Shown piece after piece: positions 28,895-37,806 of a DNA stretch of 64,000 nucleotides (positions are counted from its first letter, which is position 1; the number at the start of each line of letters is the position of its first letter). Source of the DNA: Shewanella mangrovisoli. Lineage in GTDB: Bacteria; Pseudomonadota; Gammaproteobacteria; Enterobacterales; Shewanellaceae. Made by a program: the position numbers and the translations under genes. Under the pieces are notes generated by a model. The model saw nothing but the letters and a program-made list of their open reading frames with translations. It was not told where the DNA came from and ran no database searches. The stretch covers positions 496,001 to 560,000 of the forward strand of contig NZ_CP080412.1 of the NCBI RefSeq assembly GCF_019457635.1, given 5' to 3'.

Positions 28895-30604
28895 TTAAAA
28901 GCTAGTAACTCTGTTCACTTCAGCAATACTGGTTACCCCTTGGATAACTTTGAGTAGGCCCGATTGACGCAAATCACGCATCCCCTGTGCTTTGGCTTGC
29001 TGGGCGATTTGTAAAGAGTTGCCTCCCTCCATAATTGTACGTGCTATTTCATCGGACATTTTCATCACTTCGTAAATACCGACCCTTCCTTTATATCCGC
29101 CAGAACAATGTTCACAACCTACAGGTTTATAGGTGGTAAACCCTTGAGCGATTTGCTCATCGGTAAAGCCCAAAAGTTGTAACTCATGCTCAGGGATCTG
29201 TTCGGGTTGTTTGCATTCTGTGCAAAGTCGCCGTGCAAGTCGCTGAGCAATAATCAAATTGACTGAGCTGGCGATATTATAGCCGGGTACACCCATGTTA
29301 ATTAAACGGGTTAGGGTTTCGGCTGCTGAATTGGTATGCAGTGTTGATAATACTAAGTGGCCGGTTTGTGCGGCTTTAATGGCAATTTCGGCGGTCTCAA
29401 GGTCACGGATTTCCCCCACCATCACCACATCGGGGTCTTGACGCAAAAAGGAGCGCAGTGCCGAGGCAAAGGTTAAACCTGCCTTTAGATTAATATGAAC
29501 TTGGTTTACACCCTCAAGGTTAATTTCTACCGGATCTTCGGCGGTAGAGATATTGCGCTCGGCAGTATTGAGGATATTTAAGCCTGTATAAAGTGAAACC
29601 GTTTTACCCGAACCTGTAGGACCTGTGACTAAGATCATCCCTTGGGGTTTGGCAAGCATCTCAAGGTAGAGTTTTTCTTGATCGGGTTCATACCCTAGTT
29701 TTTCAATACCGAGCTGTGCGGAGGAGGAATCCAATATCCGCATTACAATTTTTTCGCCCCAAAGGGTCGGTAGGGTACTTACCCGAAAGTCGATTGACTT
29801 AGTGCGGGATAGTTTCATCTTAATCCGTCCATCCTGAGGGACGCGGCGCTCGGCAATATCGAGTTTCGACATCACCTTCAAACGAGCAGATAGGCGCCCA
29901 GCTAAGCTAATTGGCGGTTCAGAGACTTCATGTAAAATACCATCGATACGAAAACGAATGCGATAACGTTTTTCATAGGGCTCAAAGTGAAGATCTGATG
30001 CTCCCCTGCGAATGGCATCGGTAAGGATCTTATTGATATAAATAACAATAGGCGCATCATCACTAGCTTCGCCAGCGTTTTCTTCTTGACGCTTATCGGT
30101 GTCGGTAATCTCTATACCCGCTAAAGCAGCCTCGTCCATACCACCTAGATCGAGGCCTGTAATATCTTCTTCTAATACCTTATCAAGGGCTTTAGCCAGC
30201 TTATCTTCTTCGACCAGAATGGCTTCGGCATGTAGGCCCGCACTAAACTGAAACTCTTCTAGGGCGGCAATATTGGTTGGATCTGAGGTGGCTATATAGA
30301 GGCGATTACCGCGCTTGAATAATGGCAAGCAGCGGTGTTTTTCTATGAGTTTTTTATTAACAAACTCCTCTGGAATTGCACTGATATCAAATTCAGCTAA
30401 ATCAAGCAATGGAGTGCCATACTCCTCATAGCAAAGCTCGGCAATTGAACGTGCTGATATCAGTTTGGCATGAACTAATGTGGTAACTAAAGTTTGTTTA
30501 GTTTGGCGGGATTTGGTGATGGCATTAGCCATCTGCTCTTCATTAAGCAGACCTTTACGAATAAAAAGGGTCGACAGTCCCAAGTGAAGGCCTGCTGATG
30601 GCAT
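28895..30604 (-). CDS. pilB: type IV pilus extension ATPase PilB
   Basis: Cytoplasmic hexameric secretion ATPase of 569 residues powering pilin assembly. The N-terminal MshEN/T2SE_N domains ([36 protein letters not shown]) lead into the ATPase core with Asp-box [19 protein letters not shown], Walker [11 protein letters not shown], Walker [20 protein letters not shown] and His-box [15 protein letters not shown] zinc-binding tetracysteine (CTEC and CEHC) lies near residue 460-505. ATG 30604 has GAGGATAGGAGCG just upstream. It is the first gene of the pilBCD operon. Confidence 0.97.
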   Translation of the reverse strand: MPSAGLHLGLSTLFIRKGLLNEEQMANAITKSRQTKQTLVTTLVHAKLISARSIAELCYEEYGTPLLDLAEFDISAIPEEFVNKKLIEKHRCLPLFKRGNRLYIATSDPTNIAALEEFQFSAGLHAEAILVEEDKLAKALDKVLEEDITGLDLGGMDEAALAGIEITDTDKRQEENAGEASDDAPIVIYINKILTDAIRRGASDLHFEPYEKRYRIRFRIDGILHEVSEPPISLAGRLSARLKVMSKLDIAERRVPQDGRIKMKLSRTKSIDFRVSTLPTLWGEKIVMRILDSSSAQLGIEKLGYEPDQEKLYLEMLAKPQGMILVTGPTGSGKTVSLYTGLNILNTAERNISTAEDPVEINLEGVNQVHINLKAGLTFASALRSFLRQDPDVVMVGEIRDLETAEIAIKAAQTGHLVLSTLHTNSAAETLTRLINMGVPGYNIASSVNLIIAQRLARRLCTECKQPEQIPEHELQLLGFTDEQIAQGFTTYKPVGCEHCSGGYKGRVGIYEVMKMSDEIARTIMEGGNSLQIAQQAKAQGMRDLRQSGLLKVIQGVTSIAEVNRVTSF

Positions 30605-30781
30605 GAAACGCTCCTATCCTCATAAGTTAATTTATAATAACGCTAAAGAACGCATTTGTCATATACAATAAAGTGCCAGACAATCATAATAAGCGAGTAT
30701 CATCAGTGAGGTAAATTTTGTGTGTGAATTGAGCTTTGACCTGTATGCATATGAATGATTTTTAATGAAAGTTTTTTAAGT

Positions 30782-30810
30782 TTGACAAAAGTTAAATTAA
30801 AACATGTGAT
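30782..30810 (+). promoter_or_regulatory. sigma-70-like promoter for the O-ligase-like gene
   Basis: TTGACA (30782-30787), 17-bp AT-rich spacer, TGTGAT (30805-30810). The -35 is a perfect match and the -10 matches 4 of 6. It lies about 70 bases before the start codon. Confidence 0.45.
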
Positions 30811-30882
30811 TATATACTGAAGATTGGTGTTGATTGTATCGAATTTCATTCTATTCGTTGGCGTCGATGTTATAAAATAAGG

Positions 30883-32247
30883 ATGTTGAAATTGATATCT
30901 ACTAGTACAGCTCGAATTATTTTGATAGTTTTCTTTACCGTATTTTTCATGGGTTCAATTCTGTCTGATTATTTTATTGGTGTTACGGGGGGGAGTAATT
31001 CCTATGATCTGAAACGTATTCTGATTATTTCATTTGTTATATTGGTAATAGTGTTCATTTCGTGGGGGAAAGAAGTCAGGATTGCTATTCCTTCTCGTTT
31101 TACCTGTGTGACCATCAGTTGTATATTTATTATCGGCATTATCTCGGCTTTATATGGCCTGCACCCATTTTGGTCTATGCTCGAGCTAGTCAATTTTTTA
31201 CTGCTTATCTGTTTGTTTTTTATATTGAGATTCTGTTTTGCAGTAATGGAAAGGACTGAGGTCTTGCGGTACTTTTTTGTTTTTTCACTTTTTTTTGCCT
31301 TATGCATTTCCGTAAAGTTTTTATTGTTTCTTCTATTCCATTTTATTGATGCGAATCGTCCTAATTTACATTCTCTCGTATTTGGATTTATGAATGTTAG
31401 GTTTTTCAATCAATTGCAGGTCATATTGATGCCGTTACTATGTCTGTCGTTTTATACGAATGAGCTAAAAAAATTCAGACATTTGGCAATGTTAGCATTT
31501 AGTTTTTTATGGTTAATATTGCTTCAGTCAGAGGCAAGGGGGGCTGTACTGGCGATTATAGTCTCTGCATTTCTAGTGTATTATTCAGTGGCTACTTCGG
31601 ATCGAAAACATTTTACGCATCCGCTATTAACAGCAATAGCCATAGGAACTGGAATTTGGTTAGTGTTGATCGTGATATTGCCACTGTTTATTTTTGACAA
31701 TGATATCTGGCAGTTAAGGGGCGGGAGTTCGGGCCGAATTGCGATGTGGTTATATATATTGCAGGAAATTCCACAACGCATTTTTATGGGGTATGGTCCT
31801 ATGAGTTTTGCATGGGCAGAAGGAAAACCACTCTTAAATGCTCACCCGCATAATGCGTTATTTCAGTTCCTGTATGAATACGGAGTAGGAGTTTTTTTGG
31901 TTGTAACAGTTTGGTCGTTGCTTAAGTTAACAACTTTATTTAGAAATATTAAACAAAAGCAAGAGCTCAATGCCAATACAGTTATTATTTTTGCTCTGTG
32001 CTCAGCGTGGATTTATTCGTTGTTTGACGGAATGATTGTTATGCCATTATCACAGGCTCTGTTGACTGCTTTATTGGCTATCAATTGTCAGCATTATAAG
32101 GTGATTACTGTGCATATTAAGTGGCGATTGTTGGCAACGCTAGTCATTATATTACTTAGTATTGTGTTAATGAGCAGCTTAAATCATCCAGAGCTTAATC
32201 AATCTATGTATCCTCGACTTTGGCTTACAGGTTTAATAGATAATTAA
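30883..32247 (+). CDS. O-antigen ligase-like (Wzy_C) membrane protein, possible pilin glycosylase
   Basis: A 454-residue inner membrane protein with about ten to twelve hydrophobic segments. The periplasmic loop (about residues 285-335) reads GRIAMWLYILQEIPQRIFMG, then GYGPMSFAWAEG and HPHNALFQFLYEYG, the H-x-H-N-x-x pattern of the Wzy_C domain of O-antigen ligases and of pilin O-oligosaccharyltransferases (TfpO/PilO, PglL). It lies between pilB and pilA, converging on pilA, not in a polysaccharide cluster. The pilin ends in Ser, the acceptor type used by TfpO, so pilin glycosylation is the leading inference; a WaaL role is the alternative. The gene is visibly AT-rich compared with neighbours, suggesting transfer. 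ATG 30883 has AAGG only adjacent to it; TTG 30892 would be better spaced. Confidence 0.72.
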   Translation: MLKLISTSTARIILIVFFTVFFMGSILSDYFIGVTGGSNSYDLKRILIISFVILVIVFISWGKEVRIAIPSRFTCVTISCIFIIGIISALYGLHPFWSMLELVNFLLLICLFFILRFCFAVMERTEVLRYFFVFSLFFALCISVKFLLFLLFHFIDANRPNLHSLVFGFMNVRFFNQLQVILMPLLCLSFYTNELKKFRHLAMLAFSFLWLILLQSEARGAVLAIIVSAFLVYYSVATSDRKHFTHPLLTAIAIGTGIWLVLIVILPLFIFDNDIWQLRGGSSGRIAMWLYILQEIPQRIFMGYGPMSFAWAEGKPLLNAHPHNALFQFLYEYGVGVFLVVTVWSLLKLTTLFRNIKQKQELNANTVIIFALCSAWIYSLFDGMIVMPLSQALLTALLAINCQHYKVITVHIKWRLLATLVIILLSIVLMSSLNHPELNQSMYPRLWLTGLIDN

Positions 32248-32283
32248 TGGTAATTATTCTTAGTTTAGATTCAGTTAATAAAA

Positions 32284-32303
32284 AAGCCCCAATTAAGGGG
32301 CTT
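32284..32303 (-). terminator. terminator downstream of pilA
   Basis: AAGCCCC-AATTAA-GGGGCTT, followed on the minus strand by a six-base T run, 17 bases past the pilA stop. The convergent O-ligase-like gene ends about 36 bases to the left. Confidence 0.85.
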
Positions 32304-32319
32304 GTTGATGATAGGAGAA

Positions 32320-32754
32320 TTAGCTTCCTACACCAGCACCTTTTTTGCATAGAGGCAAATCAGAGGAACTAGTTGCCGCCATTGAAAATACTAAACCAGC
32401 AGTTGTGGCATCTGGTGTTGCAAATGTAGCTGTCAGTGTACATTTAGTATCAGCCCATACTAATGTACCAGTGGCATTTTGTGCAAAAGTGATAGTGGAT
32501 GTTAGTTTATCATTTGAATCAATTTCAGCGTCCAAAGTATCGCATCCAATACCCGTTTCAATACAAGTTTGAACTTTTTGGGTAAATGCTGTGATCCCCT
32601 TCATTGCTGCGCTACCTTGTGCGGTTGTAACGTAATCCTTGTACGCAGGCAGCGCGATTGCAGCCAAAATACCGATAATGGCAACTACAATCATTAACTC
32701 GATCAAGGTGAAACCCTGAGCTTGCTTGTTTAAACCTTTATTCATTGCTTTCAT
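32320..32754 (-). CDS. pilA: type IV pilin PilA
   Basis: Major type IV pilin precursor of 144 residues. A 14-residue basic leader ([14 protein letters not shown]) precedes the cleavage point [21 protein letters not shown] with Glu5 of the mature protein. The globular domain has four cysteines ([27 protein letters not shown]), allowing two disulfides. The chain ends CKKGAGVGS: a short tail after the last Cys finishing in Ser, as in P. aeruginosa group I and Acinetobacter pilins that are glycosylated on the terminal Ser. GGAGAAAGAA precedes the ATG. It is separated from pilB by the O-ligase-like gene, in opposite orientation to that gene. Confidence 0.94.
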   Translation of the reverse strand: MKAMNKGLNKQAQGFTLIELMIVVAIIGILAAIALPAYKDYVTTAQGSAAMKGITAFTQKVQTCIETGIGCDTLDAEIDSNDKLTSTITFAQNATGTLVWADTKCTLTATFATPDATTAGLVFSMAATSSSDLPLCKKGAGVGS

Positions 32755-32784
32755 TTCTTTCTCCAGCTTACGCAGTATTAATTA

Positions 32785-32850
32785 ACAAGTTAACTTGTAG
32801 TCACCCAATGATAAGTAAAAATGTTTATTTTACAATCACTTTTACTTATC
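32785..32850. repeat. two perfect inverted repeats upstream of pilA
   Basis: ACAAGTT-AACTTGT (32785-32798) is a perfect 14-base palindrome about 30 bases before pilA. GATAAGTAAAA (32810-32820) and TTTTACTTATC (32840-32850) are perfect 11-base arms with a 19-base loop. They may be operators or 5' untranslated hairpins of the pilin mRNA. Confidence 0.6.
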
Positions 32851-33903
32851 TGTTTTACTTTTTAGCTTTAGTCGCAGCGGACATTGCTTACAACCGTTAA
32901 GCCTATACTATGTTGGCTGATAAATCGATTTAAACTGTAACAATTTACCAACATACCATTTTGTATAGGTCATCGTTTGATGTATCGTCAAACATTTTGC
33001 ATCTATCAATGTGCTCTTTAAATGTGGCTAATATGCTATTGAGGTCGCAAGCCGCACCAAATTGCACAGGTTTCGCGTGTCAGGGTTCAATTTGCCTAAA
33101 ACCATCTCACCCGTAACAGACGCTATACCTAACTCGCTATACTTAACTCTTTTGGCAAGAAGCTATGTGTCATGAACAAGCACTTCACATATTCCTTGCG
33201 CCAATCCTTTGCTGCCTTTCTGTATCCCTTCATACAGTGAGTGAGATACAAAAATTCCATATCTTTAGTGTGCCTAGCATGCCGCTATTTCCACTTCAGT
33301 AAAAGTTAGTACAAAGTTAAAAAAAAGGGAACTGCTTTTTGGTGAAAAACACTAATAAAATGATTATTTTGTCTAAAAAGTTGACATTAAAACGTATTGC
33401 GTTCTAACAAAAAATTGACAGTGATACAAATGTTGACGTTGTTTAACTTTGTGTCAAAACTGCGACGTGATTTTAGTGATAATTGAGTTAGATGAGGTTT
33501 GGCGATAAACGCATTAGTTTTAGTACTCTTTGATTGATTAAAAAGGAATGGATATTTTATAAAGCATTTTAAATCAATTGCTTGAAAATCGACTGAATTG
33601 TGTCCAATGTCTGGTTTTGGATAGTGTAAGGCTAACACTTTGTCTTTATTGTTTATAATTTAGCGTAATATCGAAGCTATTTTAGCCAGTATTTATGAAT
33701 TAATAGCGAAAGCGGCTAGCTCGTTATCCACAGTGAGCAATTTATCATTACAAATGCCGGCATTTTTTGTGTTTAAAAATGAGTGAAATGGAACAGTTAT
33801 AGCAATATGCCATTTTATATATTGAGAAAAAACGATAAATGCGAGAGGGCTTTGAACAAAATTTGGAAAGAGCAGCTAAAAAACGCAGGCAAAGCTGGTA
33901 GAT

Positions 33904-33931
33904 AAAAGCGGCTTAGTGTTAAGCCGCTTTT
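33904..33931 (-). terminator. terminator downstream of nadC
   Basis: AAAAGCGGCTTA-GTGT-TAAGCCGCTTTT, a perfect 12-bp stem about 75 bases after the nadC stop. Reading minus, TATC follows the stem; reading plus, GG follows, so the U-tract is the stem's own TTTT. Confidence 0.7.
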
Positions 33932-34004
33932 GGTTGGATGACTCAAAGTTGAATATCTAGTGGATCAAAGGGCTTTTGATAGCCCAAGCTTGGCTCTAAT
34001 AAGA

Positions 34005-34946
<942 letters not shown>

Positions 34947-35135
34947 TTAGGGCTAAGATTACCACCTAGTGCGGGTGATAAAAAGTCACAGGGAGTGGGC
35001 TGATTGAGATTATCCTGCTAACTGATGATGGTTTGGGGCGTGGCTGGTTATTTCACCTTTGTCATTGAATTGCATATATTCAGTCACTTAATGCTGTTAG
35101 AGTAGTGACATTATGCCTGTATATAGGAAGAGCTT

Positions 35136-35675
35136 ATGCGCTTTGATGCCGGATGGTTTTCCTCGGCTCGACGCTGTGAGTCACCGTATTTTAACCGTCG
35201 CCCATTTGGGGAAATTAGCCTGTTGGTGATCCACAATATCAGCCTGCCAGCGGGATGCTTTGGACTTCCCTATATTGATCAATTATTTCAAGGGTGTTTA
35301 GATACCAAAGCCGATGAAAGTTTCGCCGATTTAGCGGGGCTACAGGTATCAGCACATTTTTTAATTCGCCGCGATGGTGAATGTGTGCAGTATGTCAGTT
35401 GCGAAGATCGAGCCTGGCACGCAGGCGTATCTCGTTATGACGAAAGGGAAAATTGTAATGATTTCTCTATCGGTATCGAGCTTGAAGGCACAGATACTGA
35501 GCCCTATACTGCGGCGCAATATCAGCAGCTCACAGAGTTGACTCGGGCCTTATTAGCGCAGTATCCCGCATTAACAGCACAGCGGATTGTGGGGCATTGT
35601 GACATTGCACCGATGCGCAAGACGGATCCAGGCCCAAGCTTCGACTGGGAAAGGTATTTAACCGCGTTAGGCTAG
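35136..35675 (+). CDS. ampD: 1,6-anhydro-N-acetylmuramyl-L-alanine amidase AmpD
   Basis: Cytoplasmic zinc amidase of 179 residues that cleaves anhydro-muropeptides during cell-wall recycling; its loss induces ampC-type beta-lactamases in species with AmpR. The amidase_2 fold shows zinc ligands in LVIHNISLPAG and VGHCDIAPMRKTDPGPSFDW (His and Asp), and the motif VSAHFLIRRDGECVQYVS. It lies upstream of ampE with a 77-base gap. Confidence 0.95.
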   Translation: MRFDAGWFSSARRCESPYFNRRPFGEISLLVIHNISLPAGCFGLPYIDQLFQGCLDTKADESFADLAGLQVSAHFLIRRDGECVQYVSCEDRAWHAGVSRYDERENCNDFSIGIELEGTDTEPYTAAQYQQLTELTRALLAQYPALTAQRIVGHCDIAPMRKTDPGPSFDWERYLTALG

Positions 35676-35752
35676 AAGCAAAGAGGAGCAAGCGAAGGGG
35701 AGATTTTTGAACACCCTGAGCGTTTCCGGCTTTTTTACAAGGAGTATTACCG

Positions 35753-36604
35753 ATGGCATTATTTTCATTACTGGTCGCCATTCTTGTGGAACGATTAAAG
35801 TTTCTTCCCGTTTCGTGGCAGAGCGATCGCGTGCTGCAATCCTATCAATCCACTTTCTTTGGTGACAAAGCCTCGTTAACCAATACCAGTATGTTGCTCG
35901 CCTTAGTGTTGCCAGCCTTGGTCGTGCATGTTTTGGGTTGGGTTGCCTCTGGTATGTTTTGGGGTTTGTTAACCCTTGCTCTGTGGGTAGTGGTGGCAAT
36001 TATTTGCTTTAATCATCAAAAACAGCGCGATAGCTTTAAAAAGTATATGCAGGCGGCGTGTCGCTCCGATGTGCAAGCCTGTTACCACTATGCCGCCGAA
36101 TTAGATTGCAGTGAGTGTTTAGATGCGGTGTCTGAAAAAGACTTAGGCGCCAAGGTAGGGCAGAGTGTTGCTTGGATTAACTATCGTTATTACGGCGCAG
36201 TGGCATTATGCTTTATCTTCCTAGGCCCTGTTGGCGCTGTCTTATATTGCACCGCCCGCTTTTATGCCGAAGAGAATGTGCGTAAATCCCTTAACCTACC
36301 GCTTATCGAAGATATTATGTTTGTGCTGGATTGGATCCCGAGCCGGGTATTTTCCTTTGGCTATGCGCTCAGCGGTCAGTTTAGCGAAGGGCTCTCGGCG
36401 TGGAGTGATCATGCCTTAAATATCCATGCGAGTGCGAGACGAGTGGTCACAGAAACGGCGTTAGCCTCCCAGCCGCTGCCAGAGGAGTCGAGCGCACCAG
36501 TTTGTGTACAATCGACCTTAGCATTATTAGTTTTAAGTAAACGCAACTTTACGCTGATGGTTGCTGTGCTGTCGCTGTTGACCATTTTTGGCCTAGTGAC
36601 TTAA
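35753..36604 (+). CDS. ampE: AmpE inner membrane protein
   Basis: A 283-residue integral membrane protein with about four membrane segments. Family marks are the start MALFSLLVAILVERLKFLP, the central Cys-rich RSDVQACYHYAAELDCSECLDAV region, WINYRYYGAVALCFIFLGPVGAVLYC, and the C-terminal hydrophobic segment. It belongs to the CobD/CbiB-like superfamily; its role beside AmpD in cell-wall recycling or beta-lactamase sensing is not settled. ATG follows ACAAGGAGTATTACCG. Confidence 0.9.
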   Translation: MALFSLLVAILVERLKFLPVSWQSDRVLQSYQSTFFGDKASLTNTSMLLALVLPALVVHVLGWVASGMFWGLLTLALWVVVAIICFNHQKQRDSFKKYMQAACRSDVQACYHYAAELDCSECLDAVSEKDLGAKVGQSVAWINYRYYGAVALCFIFLGPVGAVLYCTARFYAEENVRKSLNLPLIEDIMFVLDWIPSRVFSFGYALSGQFSEGLSAWSDHALNIHASARRVVTETALASQPLPEESSAPVCVQSTLALLVLSKRNFTLMVAVLSLLTIFGLVT

Positions 36605-36632
36605 GCCGTAGTCGCCACATGACATTTTAAAG

Positions 36633-36668
36633 AAGGAATGGCTGAAGGTGATTCGCCAATTCCTTTTT
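36633..36668 (+). terminator. terminator downstream of ampE
   Basis: AAGGAAT-GGC and GCC-A-ATTCCTT arms with a loop of about 12 bases and a TTTTTT tail, 28 bases after the ampE stop. Confidence 0.78.
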
Positions 36669-36798
36669 TGTTTTTAGTGCACTGTAATCGACATTTCTGC
36701 TACGTCACAGAATGCTATTTCGCCACTGTATTTTGGAATGATTTTCGGTGAAAATGCCGTTTACTCAGAGGCTTATTTGGCATTCATTTACTTATGTC

Positions 36799-36815
36799 AA
36801 ATGGTCTGACCCCAT
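36799..36815. promoter_or_regulatory. degenerate PdhR-like half sites
   Basis: AAATGGTCTGACCCCAT keeps the GGT-N3-ACC core of the PdhR operator about 135 bases upstream of the perfect site. It may be a weak secondary operator or chance. Confidence 0.25.
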
Positions 36816-36934
36816 AGTGACATTTTTAGGCTATGCTCTCACATCGTGAGCGGTTTTGAATGGGATCACCTTTTAAGGTCGATTTTCAATCTAGACATCA
36901 AAAGTGTGATTTGATAAAGTGCGCTCACTCATAA

Positions 36935-36953
36935 AAATTGGTAAGACCAATTT
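36935..36953 (+). promoter_or_regulatory. PdhR operator
   Basis: AAATTGGTAAGACCAATTT is a perfect 8-3-8 inverted repeat and contains the exact E. coli PdhR box AATTGGTAAGACCAATT. It lies 21 bases before the pdhR start, within the expected promoter, so pyruvate-responsive autoregulation of pdhR-aceEF is strongly supported. A possible promoter is TTGATA near 36912 with TAAAAA overlapping the left edge of the box. Confidence 0.92.
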
Positions 36954-36973
36954 ACAACGGAGCTGAGCGCCTA

Positions 36974-37726
36974 ATGGCCTATAGTAAAATTAATCAGCCA
37001 AAAATTTCTGATGTGATCATGGCGCAACTCGAGCAGATGATCCTCGAAGGCAGTTTACAGCCGGGTCAGAAATTACCGCCGGAGCGCGAACTGGCCATCC
37101 AGTTTGAAGTGTCTCGCCCTTCCTTGCGTGAAGCCATTCAAAAGCTTGAGGCGAAAGGGCTATTAATGCGCCGTCAAGGCGGTGGCACTTATGTCAAAGA
37201 ACAACTCTGGCAGAGTCTTGCCGATCCTATCGTTGAATTAATGACTGCCGATCCAGAAAGCCAATACGACTTGCTGGAATTTCGTCATGCGACCGAAGGC
37301 ATGATGGCCTATTTTGCCGCATTGCGTGGCACAGACGCCGATATGCAAAATATCAAGCGTATGATCCTTGAGGTGGAAGCTGCCACCAATATCGAACAAC
37401 AAGCCGCTGCCATTGTGCGTTTCTATCGCGCCGTCGCCGAAGCGTCACACAATGTGGCTATGTTGCATCTCGTACTCAGTTTAACCCCTGTGCTGCATAA
37501 GAATGTGGCGCAAAACTTGGAGCTTTTAAGCCGCCGCGAAGAAGCCTCCACTATGGCCAACGATCACAGACGTGCTCTGCTCGCTGCTATCGTTCGTCGT
37601 GATCCTGAAGCCGCCAGAGAAGCCTCGAATGAACACTTAAGTTACATCGAAGAGGTGATGTTATCTGTGCGGGAAGAAGATAGCCGGTTGCAGCGAAGTT
37701 TGCGCCGTTTAAAGAGTGGCGCTTAA
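36974..37726 (+). CDS. pdhR: pyruvate dehydrogenase complex repressor PdhR
   Basis: GntR-family (FadR subfamily) repressor of 250 residues that releases DNA on binding pyruvate. The N-terminal winged helix (LQPGQKLPPERELAIQFEVSRPSLREAIQKLEAKGLL as the motif region, about residues 30-68) and RRQGGGTYV wing are followed by an FCD effector domain (FRHATEGMMAYFAALRGT ... DHRRALLAAIVRRDPEAA). ATG 36974 begins MAYSKINQPK; the frame upstream to 36938 runs through the operator. First gene of pdhR-aceE-aceF-lpdA, 80 bases before aceE. Confidence 0.95.
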   Translation: MAYSKINQPKISDVIMAQLEQMILEGSLQPGQKLPPERELAIQFEVSRPSLREAIQKLEAKGLLMRRQGGGTYVKEQLWQSLADPIVELMTADPESQYDLLEFRHATEGMMAYFAALRGTDADMQNIKRMILEVEAATNIEQQAAAIVRFYRAVAEASHNVAMLHLVLSLTPVLHKNVAQNLELLSRREEASTMANDHRRALLAAIVRRDPEAAREASNEHLSYIEEVMLSVREEDSRLQRSLRRLKSGA

Positions 37727-37806
37727 GTTCCCGACTTTAGCACTCGCTAAAGCGGAATATGCCGCAAACACCATTCATCATCATGTATATAGAGAAGGAC
37801 AGTGTC

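Larger units (their letters stand above)
32755..34004. other. 1.25-kb AT-rich gene-less stretch, pilA to nadC
   Basis: No convincing gene is visible. The longest frame (33387-33638, minus, 83 codons) lacks a ribosome site and family resemblance. The part next to pilA holds the inverted repeats above and must contain the pilA promoter. Around 33380-33440 there are repeated TTGACA-like words (TTGACATT, TTGACAGT, TTGACGTT) typical of random AT-rich promoter-like DNA. The right end holds a terminator for nadC. It may be the remains of replaced pilin-locus DNA. Confidence 0.5.

Noticed and set aside
30674..30679. TGGCAC on the minus strand upstream of pilB, resembling a sigma-54 -24 element
   Set aside because: The matching -12 GC is absent (TGTAT at that spacing), so it fails the GG-N10-GC rule.
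33387..33638. 83-codon minus-strand frame in the AT-rich pilA-nadC gap
   Set aside because: No ribosome site, no family resemblance, composition like random AT-rich DNA; more likely a chance frame.
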